Below, in pieces: positions 11,843 to 20,072 of a DNA stretch of 64,000 bases (the first letter of the stretch is position 1; each line of letters starts with the position of its first letter). Both the position numbers and the translations under genes were made by a program. Source of the DNA: Sphingomonas sp. HITSZ_GF (lineage in GTDB: Bacteria > Pseudomonadota > Alphaproteobacteria > Sphingomonadales > Sphingomonadaceae); the NCBI RefSeq assembly GCF_029543155.1, contig NZ_JARQXA010000004.1:434001-498000 (forward strand), given 5' to 3'. The notes under the pieces are model-generated. The model was not told where the DNA came from. It saw nothing but the letters and a program-made list of their open reading frames with translations, and did not search any database.

Positions 11843-12490
11843 ATGATCACCGTCTGGGGCGAGGGCAGGGGGTTCCGGGTCGCCTGGCTGCTCGAGGAGC
11901 TGGGGCTGTCCTATCGGCTGCGGCCCGTCGACATGCTGGCCGGCGTGGAGAACGACCCCGAGTTCCTGGCCATCAACCCGGCAGGCTTCATCCCGGCGCT
12001 GCAGGATGGCGAGGTGGTGATGGTCGAATCGATCGCGATCCTCGAATATCTGCTCGCCCGCTACGGCCCTTCGCCACTGGCACCGGCGCCTTCGGATCCG
12101 GCCTTTCCGCTCTACCAGCAGTTCCTCCATCTGGGGGAGGCGGGGATGGCGGCCTTCCTGTTCGTCTTCGTCGCCACCAGCATCCTCGCTCCGGAAGGCG
12201 AGAAGGACAATTGGAGCGCGCGCGCCAGCCTCGACTGGTTCGAGAGCCGGCGCGGGATCGTGGCACGGCAGCTGGCGCGGGCGCCCTATATGGCGGGGGA
12301 GGATTTCACCGCGGCGGACATCTCGATCACCTATGCGCTGCAGCTCGCCGAACGGACCAAAAGCGCCGTGCTCAACGATGCGGAGCGCGCCTATCTGGCA
12401 CGGACCACGGCCCGCGAGGGATACAGGCGCGCGATGGATGCGTGCGCCGCGACCAAGGCCTGGGTGGCGGCGCTGGCGGCGGCGGAATAG
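11843..12490 (+). CDS. Glutathione S-transferase family protein
   Basis: The protein has 215 residues and a thioredoxin-like N-terminal domain (ITVWGEGRGFRVAWLLEELG, NPAGFIPALQDG, the glutathione-contacting VESIAILEYL). An all-helical C-terminal domain follows, with the usual APYMAGEDFTAADI N-capping segment. It conjugates or reduces substrates with glutathione. The subfamily and substrate cannot be read from the sequence. GAGGGAGG lies just before the ATG. The stop codon is the first part of a 26-bp inverted repeat shared with the convergent protease gene. Confidence 0.92.
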   Translation: MITVWGEGRGFRVAWLLEELGLSYRLRPVDMLAGVENDPEFLAINPAGFIPALQDGEVVMVESIAILEYLLARYGPSPLAPAPSDPAFPLYQQFLHLGEAGMAAFLFVFVATSILAPEGEKDNWSARASLDWFESRRGIVARQLARAPYMAGEDFTAADISITYALQLAERTKSAVLNDAERAYLARTTAREGYRRAMDACAATKAWVAALAAAE

Positions 12491-12606
12491 GCCCTGGCGC
12501 GTATCGACGTTCACGATCAGGCTGCCGTCGCCGTCATTTCACTGACGGACCATTTGCGAACGAGCCTCGCCTCAATAATCTGAACGTCGATACGCGGCAG
12601 GGCCTA
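12488..12606. repeat. 26-bp near-perfect inverted repeat spanning the gap between two convergent genes
   Basis: The left arm is 12488-12513 and the right arm 12581-12606. They are reverse complements with one mismatch (left GGCCCTGGCGCGTATCGACG, right complement GGCCCTGCCGCGTATCGACG) around a 67-bp AT-richer centre. The arms begin exactly with the TAG stop codons of the GST gene and of the convergent aspartic protease gene. It resembles a tiny MITE-like element or a bidirectional terminator. No target-site duplication is obvious. Confidence 0.85.
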
Positions 12607-13491
12607 GCGCGCCGGCGCAGGACAAAGTGCGATGCTGGACGATCGCTGATCGATGAGCAGCGCGAAATGCTGGAGCGCATGCGCGCCGACGAGCAGTTCG
12701 GGATAGCGCTCCGACACGCGGACCTCGACGTCCGACAGGCTGGCGCCCCCGATGCGGAACGGGCCGTGCAGCGTGGCGTTCGCGGTCGTCACCACCGTGT
12801 TGGTCAGCGTGCCTTCGCGCGCCTGCTCGAGCGTCCCGCCGCCGACCCGGTCGAACAATGTCCTGGGCAGGACGAAGGCCACATTGGCGCCGGTATCCAG
12901 ATTGCCCTCCGTCGCAAGGCCGCCGATCGTCACCGGCACGCGGAAGGCACGGCTATAGGCGAGCACGCCTGGCGCTCCCTGCGTGAGCCCCTTGCCGCGG
13001 GTGAAGGTCAGGCGCTGCCGGGGATAGTCGATCACCAGCAGCCCGTCGGCGAAGAATTCGCGCCCGAGGATTCCGGCGAACGCCGCCTCGGGCGCCATCT
13101 TGCCGGCATAGTCGCGGGTCATCACGTCCAGATCGCGCCGGACCAGTCCGCCGAGTTCGACCGAGGCCAGCCGCACCGTGTCGACCTGCGCAGTCGCCAC
13201 TGCATCCGATGTCGTGGTCGCGCCGGTGACCGGCAGCTTCAATTGCGCGGCCAGGCTGGCATCGGCCCGGCCCATGCCGCTCGCGCCGGTATCGACGGCG
13301 AAGCGGAACGGCCCGGCGCCGTTGACCCGCACCTCAACATAGATGCGGCCGTCGACGATGCGGAAGGGCAGGCTGACGACGGCGTCGGTCGGTGCGGTGT
13401 CGACCAGCGTGCAGGGCGTCGGAGGGGCAGCGCCCGGCATTGTCACGGCCATCGCGATCGAAGCGAGGGCCTGCACCAGCATCCAAGTCAT
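12604..13491 (-). CDS. Exported retropepsin-like aspartic protease
   Basis: The protein has 295 residues with an N-terminal signal peptide (about 1-21). It has two half-domains typical of single-chain retropepsin-like proteases: the first active-site motif FAVDTGAS with D67 and a second NLDTGAN with D199. A flap-like hydrophobic region (FAGILGREFF) follows the first half. Probably periplasmic or envelope-associated; its substrate is unknown. A 22-bp palindrome lies about 23-44 bp upstream of the start, suggesting control by a dedicated repressor. A related protease gene lies 620 bp away across a small membrane-protein gene. Confidence 0.85.
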   Translation of the reverse strand: MTWMLVQALASIAMAVTMPGAAPPTPCTLVDTAPTDAVVSLPFRIVDGRIYVEVRVNGAGPFRFAVDTGASGMGRADASLAAQLKLPVTGATTTSDAVATAQVDTVRLASVELGGLVRRDLDVMTRDYAGKMAPEAAFAGILGREFFADGLLVIDYPRQRLTFTRGKGLTQGAPGVLAYSRAFRVPVTIGGLATEGNLDTGANVAFVLPRTLFDRVGGGTLEQAREGTLTNTVVTTANATLHGPFRIGGASLSDVEVRVSERYPELLVGAHALQHFALLIDQRSSSIALCPAPAR

Positions 13492-13513
13492 TGCATCATC
13501 CTCGACAGCCGGC

Positions 13514-13535
13514 GTGTATTATTCAAATAATACAC
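13514..13535. promoter_or_regulatory. 22-bp palindromic operator candidate
   Basis: A perfect 10-bp inverted repeat, GTGTATTATT / AATAATACAC, with a 2-bp centre. It lies between the divergent aspartic protease (start 13491) and the small membrane protein (start 13599). The AT-rich palindrome stands out in GC-rich DNA and has the form of a dimeric-repressor site. No regulator gene is adjacent. Confidence 0.65.
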
Positions 13536-13598
13536 ATGCTGACGCAGGGTTCAAGCTGCACGCTGGCGACGGCGCGAGGGTTGCGATACAAATTGTGC

Positions 13599-14117
13599 AT
13601 GACGCAGTCCCGGAAGCGCTGGCCTGTCTCGCTGATGGCGCGCACCTGCGCTGCGATGCTGCTGATCGTGGCGGCGATCCCCTGCGTCCTGCTTGGCACC
13701 TTCCTGCCGTTTGCCCTGGCTGCGCAGGCGGAAACCGATCGCAGCTATTTCGCGCAGTTCCAGCAGGCGGCGGCCGAAATGGAGCGGACGGGCCGTCTGC
13801 CTGCGCGGCCGCCGGCCGGAACGCCCGAGGGCCCGTCGATCTACCCCGTCTCCACGAACGACTGGAATTGTCCGGCTGCCCTGCCCGTGCGCAGGTCGGA
13901 TCGATTCACCCTGTCCTTCTGGAGAGGGGAATGGACCGAATGCTATGCGCATCCCTCCGGCGTGACGACGCTGCGCACCAGCCTGACTGCGCAGATGCGT
14001 GGCAGCGCCGGGCAATTGTTCCTCATCCTGTGGCTCGTCGGGATCGGCGCGATCTGGGGTGCGGTGCGCCTGATGCGCGGGTTTCGCGCGGCGGCAACCG
14101 CCGCGGGCTGGGTCTAG
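13599..14117 (+). CDS. Small membrane protein of unknown function
   Basis: About 172 residues. One hydrophobic segment at about 15-42 (CAAMLLIVAAIPCVLLGTF) and another near the C-terminus (about 143-162, GQLFLILWLVGIGAIWGAV) flank an extracytoplasmic-looking domain with two cysteines (NDWNCPAAL, WTECYAHP). ATG 13599 is the conservative start; the same frame has an ATG at 13536 directly after the palindrome. It lies between the two aspartic protease genes and its stop overlaps that of the second one (CTAG). No family is recognised. It may be a membrane partner or substrate of the proteases, which is inference. Confidence 0.68.
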   Translation: MTQSRKRWPVSLMARTCAAMLLIVAAIPCVLLGTFLPFALAAQAETDRSYFAQFQQAAAEMERTGRLPARPPAGTPEGPSIYPVSTNDWNCPAALPVRRSDRFTLSFWRGEWTECYAHPSGVTTLRTSLTAQMRGSAGQLFLILWLVGIGAIWGAVRLMRGFRAAATAAGWV

Positions 14118-15262
14118 TAGAAGCGCCGCAGCGTCAGCTTGCGCACGCTGCCGCTACACAGGGTGAGCGTCACCACACGCCCCGGCGCCCCGGCGCTCCA
14201 TTCGATCGGGCGGCCGGCAACGGGAACGCCGTCCGCCGCGCAGATCGTCTCGCCTTCGCGCCAGCCGGTCTCGGCGGCGGGGGAACCGCGCATGACATGG
14301 AGCACGCGCAGATGGCTGCCTTCGGCACCGAGCAGCAGGCCGCTGGTCGAGCGCAGCACCGGAGGCGCGACCGGATTGGGCTGGAGAACCATGCGCCCCG
14401 CCTTGGGATCGAGCAGCACGCGGTAGCCGAGCAGCAGCCCGGTGCCGATCCGGCCGGCGGCACCCGCGGCGGCGGAATAGCCGCCTTCGCCTTCGATGCG
14501 CAGCTCGGTCTCGGGCAGCGCGGCGCCGCCGAAATTGAATCCGCCGATCACCGCCGCCTCGCTTACCAGCGCACCGCCGATCCCCCAGCCGAGCGTAGTG
14601 GTGAGCGTGGCGCCGGAGAATCTGGCGCTGGTCCAGGCGGTGCGGCTGAGCGTGACCGCTGCGCCGTCGCCGGTATCGACGATCATCGGGCGCAGGCGGG
14701 CGCCGCCCAGGCGAATCTCGGTGACCGGCACTTCGCTGCCGCGCTGGAGCGCGAGCGGCGCGGTGCGCCCGGTGAAGGGCAGGCGGCCGCTCGGCAGGAT
14801 GCGGAAGCGGCGCACGGCATAGTCGATGTCGAGCGCGCAGCAGCTCAGCACGTCGCTGCCGATCAGCAGGTCGGCGCCGAAGCGCTCCTGGCCCGGCGCA
14901 TCGGGGATCGCGATGCGCCCGCCGCGCCGGGTGAGCCCGCCGATCACCAGCGTGCCGCCGGGCGCCCAGGCGACCTGGACGCCGCCGCCGATTGCCAGCG
15001 CGGGCTGGGTGCGGCCGGTCGTCAGCCGGGCGCGGGCGGCGAATTCGGTGGTGGCGAGCGTGTTGGTGAGCCCGGTATCGAGCACCGCGCGCACCGGGCG
15101 GCCGTTGAGCACCGCCTCGAAGCGGATCTGGTTCGACGGCGTCAGGTCGAAGGCGATCCAGCGCGCCTCGCTGTCGGGCGCGAGGGTGATGCCGTCGCGC
15201 GGCGGATCGCCGGCGGGGCCGGCGGCCGCGGCCAGCATCAGGGACAGGAAAAGGGACAGCAC
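14114..15262 (-). CDS. Exported aspartic protease with C-terminal PDZ-like domain
   Basis: The protein has 382 residues with a signal peptide at about 1-18. Two retropepsin-type motifs are present, AVLDTGLTN with D62 and MIVDTGDG with D196. About 80 C-terminal residues have the pattern of a PDZ-like domain (LRVLHVMRGSPAAETGWREG). Proteases of this type act in the periplasm, and the PDZ part would bind peptide C-termini. It is a distant paralog of the protease at 12604-13491. It starts 25 bp upstream of the cpaF stop on the same strand, so read-through into cpaF transcription is not expected from its own start; the two may share a transcript. Confidence 0.83.
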   Translation of the reverse strand: MLSLFLSLMLAAAAGPAGDPPRDGITLAPDSEARWIAFDLTPSNQIRFEAVLNGRPVRAVLDTGLTNTLATTEFAARARLTTGRTQPALAIGGGVQVAWAPGGTLVIGGLTRRGGRIAIPDAPGQERFGADLLIGSDVLSCCALDIDYAVRRFRILPSGRLPFTGRTAPLALQRGSEVPVTEIRLGGARLRPMIVDTGDGAAVTLSRTAWTSARFSGATLTTTLGWGIGGALVSEAAVIGGFNFGGAALPETELRIEGEGGYSAAAGAAGRIGTGLLLGYRVLLDPKAGRMVLQPNPVAPPVLRSTSGLLLGAEGSHLRVLHVMRGSPAAETGWREGETICAADGVPVAGRPIEWSAGAPGRVVTLTLCSGSVRKLTLRRFY

Positions 15263-15287
15263 TGGCCGATCCTAGCCGGTCAGGCGA

Positions 15288-16853
15288 TCAGAGGCACGCC
15301 TCGAGCAGCGCCTGATCGAAGCCGTACTGCTTGGCCTTGTCGAGCGTGTAGGGGCGCAGGCCCATCGAGCGATATTCGCCGATGATCTTGCCGTCGGCGC
15401 TCTCGTCGAGATACTCGAACTTGAACAGCTCCTGGGTGACGATCACCGGGCCTTCCATGCCGATCACTTCGGTGACGTTGGTCACGCGGCGCGAACCGTC
15501 GCGCAGGCGCTTCACCTGGATGATCAGATCGACCGAGTCGGCGATCTGGCGCGAGATCGCTTCCTTCGGCACCTTGATGTCCGACATCATCACCATGTTC
15601 TCCATACGGGCGAGCGCCTCGCGCGGAGAGTTGGAGTGGAGCGTACACATCGAGCCGTCATGGCCGGTGTTCATCGCCGAGAGCATGTCGAAGCACTCGG
15701 ATCCGCGGATTTCGCCCAGGATGATGCGATCCGGGCGCATACGCAGCGCGTTCTTCACGAGATCGCGGATGGTGATCTCGCCCTGGCCCTCCAGGTTCGG
15801 CGGGCGGGTTTCGAGCGGCAGCCAGTGCGGCTGCTGCAGGCGGAGTTCGGCCGCGTCCTCGATCGTCAGCACGCGCTCGCCCGGGTCGATCATCTTCGAC
15901 AGGGCGTTGAGCATCGTCGTCTTGCCCGAGCCGGTGCCGCCCGAGATGACGATGTTGAAGCGGCTGGCGCCGGCGACCTTGAGCGCGGTCGCCATCTTCT
16001 GCGACATCGATCCGCCATTCGCCATCATGTCGAGCGTGATCGGCTTGGCCGAGAATTTACGAATCGAGATCGCGGTGCCGCGCAAGCTCAGCGGCGGCAC
16101 GATCACGTTGACGCGGCTGCCGTCCTTGAGGCGGGCGTCGGCCAGCGGCGTGGTCTGGTCGACGCGGCGGCCGACCGAGTTGCAGATGCGCTGCGCGATC
16201 TGGAACAGATGCTCCTCGTCGCGGAACTGGATGTTCGCGAGCTCGAGCTTGCCCTTGCGCTCGACAAAGGTCTGCTCGGGGCCGTTGACCATGATGTCCG
16301 AGATCGCCGGATCGCTGAGCAGCTCCTCGAGCGGGCCCAGGCCGAGCAGCTCGTCGACCAGCACCTTCTCGAGCGCGAACTGTTCGCGGCGGTTGAGCGT
16401 CAGCTTCAGCTCGGCGAGCACTTCGCCGATGATCGGGCGGAATTCCTCGGCGAGCTCGTCCTTGCTCAGCGTCGCCGCGGCCTCGGGATCGACACGCTCC
16501 AGAAGGCGCGGAAGCACCTGTTCCTTGATGCGGTGGATCGAAGCTTCGAATCCCTCCATCCGCGAATTGCCAGCATCCCCCGAGGCGGCCTGGCGATCGG
16601 CGAGGCGCTGGAGCGCTTCACCCGTGGCGGCGCTGGGACCGCCGGGGTCGCGCTCGGCCATGGTGTCGGTGCCGGCGCTCTGGCCGGGCAGCGGCACGGA
16701 ATTGATCGGCGGGAACTGCTCGCCGCCGCCAAGCGGGGCGGGATCTGCGGGGCGGGGCAGCGGTCCGCCGCCCTGCATCGGGCGCGCGACGCCGAATGCC
16801 GGCCTGCCTGCCTGGCCCCCACCCAATCCGCTGCGTCGTCCGAAAGCGCTCAT
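15288..16853 (-). CDS. cpaF: CpaF-family secretion/pilus ATPase
   Basis: The protein has 521 residues. A Pro/Gly-rich N-terminus of about 100 residues is followed by the N-terminal domain of TadA/CpaF ATPases and the RecA-like core. Walker A is GGTGSGKT (305-312); further landmarks are TIEDAAELRLQQPHW, RPDRIILGEIRG (Asp box/Walker B area) and TGHDGSMCTLHSNSP (His box). It powers assembly of Flp/Tad-type pili or a type II-like secretion system. No other cpa/tad genes are in the window, so it is either an orphan or works with a remote locus. Start at ATG 16853; the frame continues upstream without typical CpaF sequence. Confidence 0.9.
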   Translation of the reverse strand: MSAFGRRSGLGGGQAGRPAFGVARPMQGGGPLPRPADPAPLGGGEQFPPINSVPLPGQSAGTDTMAERDPGGPSAATGEALQRLADRQAASGDAGNSRMEGFEASIHRIKEQVLPRLLERVDPEAAATLSKDELAEEFRPIIGEVLAELKLTLNRREQFALEKVLVDELLGLGPLEELLSDPAISDIMVNGPEQTFVERKGKLELANIQFRDEEHLFQIAQRICNSVGRRVDQTTPLADARLKDGSRVNVIVPPLSLRGTAISIRKFSAKPITLDMMANGGSMSQKMATALKVAGASRFNIVISGGTGSGKTTMLNALSKMIDPGERVLTIEDAAELRLQQPHWLPLETRPPNLEGQGEITIRDLVKNALRMRPDRIILGEIRGSECFDMLSAMNTGHDGSMCTLHSNSPREALARMENMVMMSDIKVPKEAISRQIADSVDLIIQVKRLRDGSRRVTNVTEVIGMEGPVIVTQELFKFEYLDESADGKIIGEYRSMGLRPYTLDKAKQYGFDQALLEACL

Positions 16854-16905
16854 CAGAATCCAATGTCCCCTCGAACCCGAAGCCTTAAGGAAGAAGGCTT
16901 GATAT

Positions 16906-18372
16906 TTACCTAACCGGAGCGGCGATCGGGACAGGCCCGGGTGCATGGCAGCCGCTATGGACGGCCAGACGCTTCTCGCCCTCATGGTCGTAAACGCCCA
17001 GCCGCACGATATTGCTGCATCCCTGGAGATAGCGGGCGAGCTGTGCGACATTCGCCTGGTTGAGCGGGGCGGCGGGGAGCGGCTCCTGCACCACCACGGT
17101 TTCGGGCCCGGCGGCGAGCACCCGGGCGAGCGCGGCGACTTCGTCGGTCCCGCTCGCGCGCGACTCGGCGCCCTCGTAATAATGCGCTGGAAAGGCGAGC
17201 GGGCGAGGCGGCGGCGCGCCGATCTCGGCATAGAGATAGCTGGGCATGCCGAAAACCAGCAGCCGGTGGTGCGGCGTCACGGCGCGGACATGCGCGACCA
17301 GCGCGGCGGCGGCGGGCCGCGCCCTGGCGCGGGTCTGCAGCGCGAACATGTCCGCAGTGGCGAGGTTGAGCGCGATCAGCGCGACGAAGCTTATCGCGCC
17401 GATCCGCGGCCGGGCGAAGAAGGGCGCGGCGAGGATCGCCAGCGGCGCGGCGAGCGGCAGCGCGTAGTGGAGGTAGAGCCCGGGAAACAGCGCCACCCCG
17501 GCGGTCGCGGCGAGCGCCCAGCCGAAGAGGAAGCCAAGCGGGGCGGCGCGCTCGACCCGAGCACGCCAATATCCGGCGGCGGCGAGTGCCAGCGGCAGGC
17601 AGAGCAGCCCGGCCATGGCGAGCCCGCGTGCGAGACGACCGGCATCATAGACACGGGCGAAGTTGGACAGGACCAGCGCCTGCCAAAGCGCCGGGAAATG
17701 GCCGATCGCTGCATAGAAGAGCGCGACGCCCGCCATCGGCAGCGCGCCGATCGCGGCCAGCGCCAGCGCGCGCCAGCCCAGGGCATGCCGCCCGAGCAGC
17801 GCCAGCACGGCGAGGCCGAGGAAGATCGCCTCGAACGCCGCGGATTGCTTGAAGCCGATGGCGAGGCCCGCGCTCAGCATGCCGAGCAGCACGCGGGGGG
17901 GAAGCTCGCCTGCGCGCAGCCGCTCGATGCTGGTGGCGATCGACCAGGCGGCGAAGACGATCAGCGGATTGTAGAACACCGCCGCTTCGCCATTGCCGCC
18001 ACCGAACCGGGTGAGGAAGGCGAGATAGGCGATGCCGGCCATCAGCGATGCTGGCAGCGGCGCGAGCAGCCGGGCGATCCGCGCGGTGCCCCAGGCGCCT
18101 GCCGCGGCCAGCATGGTGGCGACGAGCTGATAGGCCAGGACGGAGGGGTTCAGACAGGCGATCGCCGCATAGGCGAGGTAGAGCAAGGGCGGCTTGCGGT
18201 CCCAGATGTCGACATAGAGCAGGTCGCCGGCGAGCAGCCTTTGCCCGACCAGCGCGAAATACTGGTCGTCGACGGCATAGTTCCACTCGCCCCAGGCCGG
18301 GCAGCGCAGCGCGATGGCGACGAGCAGGAACAGGGCGAATTGCGCCAGCCGGGAGCGCTCCAGCACTGCCAT
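16906..18372 (-). CDS. Polytopic membrane glycosyltransferase, GT39/PMT_2-like
   Basis: About 488 residues with roughly ten hydrophobic segments. The first luminal loop holds the pattern AVDDQYFALVGQRLLAG followed by LYVDIWDRKPPLLYLAYA, typical of lipid-linked-sugar glycosyltransferases of the ArnT/PMT_2 clan, where the acidic residues are catalytic. The C-terminal 100 residues form a soluble domain. It probably transfers a sugar from a polyprenyl-phosphate donor onto a lipid, glycan or protein. ATG 18372 has AAGGGGGA upstream; a GTG at 18399 in frame is less likely. Acceptor unknown. Confidence 0.82.
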   Translation of the reverse strand: MAVLERSRLAQFALFLLVAIALRCPAWGEWNYAVDDQYFALVGQRLLAGDLLYVDIWDRKPPLLYLAYAAIACLNPSVLAYQLVATMLAAAGAWGTARIARLLAPLPASLMAGIAYLAFLTRFGGGNGEAAVFYNPLIVFAAWSIATSIERLRAGELPPRVLLGMLSAGLAIGFKQSAAFEAIFLGLAVLALLGRHALGWRALALAAIGALPMAGVALFYAAIGHFPALWQALVLSNFARVYDAGRLARGLAMAGLLCLPLALAAAGYWRARVERAAPLGFLFGWALAATAGVALFPGLYLHYALPLAAPLAILAAPFFARPRIGAISFVALIALNLATADMFALQTRARARPAAAALVAHVRAVTPHHRLLVFGMPSYLYAEIGAPPPRPLAFPAHYYEGAESRASGTDEVAALARVLAAGPETVVVQEPLPAAPLNQANVAQLARYLQGCSNIVRLGVYDHEGEKRLAVHSGCHAPGPVPIAAPVR

Positions 18373-18435
18373 GACGTCCGATCCCCCTTGCCCGGCCACC
18401 AGCCTAGCCGCGCCGGGTTAAGGCGGGGTAGCCAG

Positions 18436-19143
18436 TCACAGGAACGGCCCGCGGGCGCGATCGCGGGCGTTGCTGGGCGGCACGCCGGCGAGTGCGCGGA
18501 AGTCGCGCGCCATATGCGCCTGGTCGGCATAGCCGCGCGCGGCGGCAGTATCGGCCAGGCTGTCGCCCCCCTGCTGGACGTCCTGCATGGCGGCGCGGAA
18601 GCGGAGCAGGCGCAGATAGGCGCGCGGTGCAAGGCCGAGCTCGCGCGCGAAGATGCGTTGCAGGCGCCGGTGCGGCAGGCCGGCGCGCGCGGCAATCTCG
18701 CCGACGCCGGCGGAGGTGAGGATCGCGCGGGCGAGCGGCGGCGGCGTGGTGCCGGCCAGCGCGCGGACGAGATTGGCGACGGGATCGCCGTGCAGCAGGG
18801 CGGCGAGCGGCGATTTGCCGTCCACCGCGATCCAGGTATCAGCGAAGCGGGGGCAGGGCGTGCCGCCCAACGCGTGCCAGGCCCAAGGCCAGAGCTTGAT
18901 CGCGGTGAAGCGCGCGTCGCCGCTGAAGCCGAAGCGGATCGGGTGGTTGGAAAGCCCGGTCGCGAAATATTCGGGCTGGTCGCGCCGCCACTCCGAGCGG
19001 CCGGCACTGCGGCGGATCAGCTCGATGCAACCGTCCGGCGTCGCCTCATGCTCCACCCAGCCGGGCTGGTCGGCGGCCAGCGTCCATACCGCGGCGACAA
19101 GCCCGTCGAGCGCGGGCGGCAGGGGCAGCTCGGCATAGTCCAT
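18436..19143 (-). CDS. AraC-type transcriptional regulator
   Basis: The protein has 235 residues. The N-terminal half (about 1-130) is an effector-type domain (PDGCIELIRR, FATGLSNHPIRFGFSG) of the DUF6597 kind. The C-terminal half has two helix-turn-helix motifs of the AraC family (GEIAARAGLPHRRLQRIF and DTAAARGYADQAHMARDF, then RALAGVPPSNAR). It lies 63 bp upstream of the glycosyltransferase gene on the same strand and is divergent from a small exported protein, which are its likeliest targets. Confidence 0.88.
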   Translation of the reverse strand: MDYAELPLPPALDGLVAAVWTLAADQPGWVEHEATPDGCIELIRRSAGRSEWRRDQPEYFATGLSNHPIRFGFSGDARFTAIKLWPWAWHALGGTPCPRFADTWIAVDGKSPLAALLHGDPVANLVRALAGTTPPPLARAILTSAGVGEIAARAGLPHRRLQRIFARELGLAPRAYLRLLRFRAAMQDVQQGGDSLADTAAARGYADQAHMARDFRALAGVPPSNARDRARGPFL

Positions 19144-19228
19144 CCGGCGAGCCTCGCATGTCGCGTGCGTTCAAGCCAGCGCCGTGCCCCCGCTTCTAGG
19201 GTCGGGCGGAGCAATGGGAGGAGGAACC

Positions 19229-19681
19229 ATGATTGCGACGATACTGATGTTCGCCGGACTGTATTTGGGTGCGCCGCAGCCGCAGGAGGCGCCTTTTGCC
19301 TGGCTGATCGGCAAATGGTGCACGCTTCCGCATGCGCCGGCCAAGGGCACGACCTGTGAGGAATGGACCCCGATGGCCGACGGCGTGATGCGTGGCACCA
19401 GCCAGACCCGGCGCGAGGGCAAGCCGACCCAGGAGGAGAAGATGGAGATCCGGCGCGACGGCGCCGGCTGGATCTTCCATGCCGAGCCGCGCGGCCAGGC
19501 GCCGGCCGATTTCCGGGCGGGCGCGGACGATGTCGCTGCGCTGGCGGTCAGCTTCGAGAACGCGGCGCATGATTATCCGCAGCGCATCCGCTACTGGCGC
19601 GACGGCGACATGCTGATCGCCGAGATCGCGCTGGCGGATGGCAACAAGGCGATCCGCTGGGAATATCATCGGGAAAAATAG
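19229..19681 (+). CDS. Small exported protein, DUF6265-like
   Basis: The protein has 150 residues. ATG 19229 is preceded by a strong GGAGGAGGAA and opens a short signal peptide (MIATILMFAGLYLGA). The body has the pattern of small beta-sandwich proteins annotated DUF6265: FAWLIGKWC near the start, EEWTPMADGVMRGTSQTR, then AHDYPQRIRYWRDGD. The function of that family is not known. Divergent from the AraC-type regulator by 85 bp. Confidence 0.82.
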   Translation: MIATILMFAGLYLGAPQPQEAPFAWLIGKWCTLPHAPAKGTTCEEWTPMADGVMRGTSQTRREGKPTQEEKMEIRRDGAGWIFHAEPRGQAPADFRAGADDVAALAVSFENAAHDYPQRIRYWRDGDMLIAEIALADGNKAIRWEYHREK

Positions 19682-19683
19682 GA

Positions 19684-19768
19684 TCGCCCCGCGGGCGAAA
19701 GCCGGGATCTCAGGCCGCGAGAGGCGGGACGAGAGCTTCCCGGGGATCCCGGCCTTCACCGGGATAGA
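19684..19768. repeat. Degenerate intergenic hairpin repeat
   Basis: A decayed copy of the CCGGCGAAAGCCGGG family: left arm GGGCGAAAGCCGGGATCTC, right arm GGGATCCCGGCCTTCACCGG. Several substitutions weaken the stems. It lies between two convergent genes. Confidence 0.65.
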
Positions 19769-19772
19769 CGGA

Positions 19773-19797
19773 GCCGGCCGGGTGAACCCGCCGGCCG
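19773..19797 (-). terminator. Probable terminator of the ATP synthase operon
   Basis: A GC hairpin with 10-bp arms (GCCGGCCGGG / CCCGCCGGCC, one mismatch) lies just past the atpC stop. It is the only strong stem after atpC apart from the repeat beyond it. No T-run is seen, as is common in this genome type. Confidence 0.55.
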
Positions 19798-19805
19798 TCT
19801 TGGAT

Positions 19806-20063
19806 TCAGCCTTCGGCCTTCTCGGCCAGAACCGTCAGGCCCTTCTCGTTCACTTCGGCGAAGCCGCCCTCGATGCGGATCGTCTCGGGGGTGGTCGCAC
19901 CCGCCTTGTAGATCTCGAGATTGCCGTCGCGGATGGTCGACATCAGCGGAGCATGACCTTCGAGCACGCCGAAATCGCCCTCGGTGCCGGGGACGACGAC
20001 CATGTGCACTTCCTCCGAGCGGAGGAGCTTTTCGGGGGTCACGAGTTCGAAGTGCAGGGACAT
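19806..20063 (-). CDS. atpC: F1Fo ATP synthase subunit epsilon
   Basis: The protein has 85 residues, the length of the N-terminal beta-sandwich domain alone. The usual C-terminal helical hairpin of about 50 residues, which inhibits rotation in many bacteria, is absent; short epsilons occur in alphaproteobacteria. Landmarks are [30 protein letters not shown] and [18 protein letters not shown]. It is the last gene of the operon and is separated from atpD by a 108-bp hairpin repeat. Confidence 0.93.
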   Translation of the reverse strand: MSLHFELVTPEKLLRSEEVHMVVVPGTEGDFGVLEGHAPLMSTIRDGNLEIYKAGATTPETIRIEGGFAEVNEKGLTVLAEKAEG

Positions 20064-20072
20064 TTCATTATC

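Noticed and set aside
11726..12514. Frame opposite the GST gene ending in the inverted repeat
   Set aside because: It is a shadow of GST; it only drew attention because the inverted repeat gives similar peptides (VDTRQGL) on both strands.
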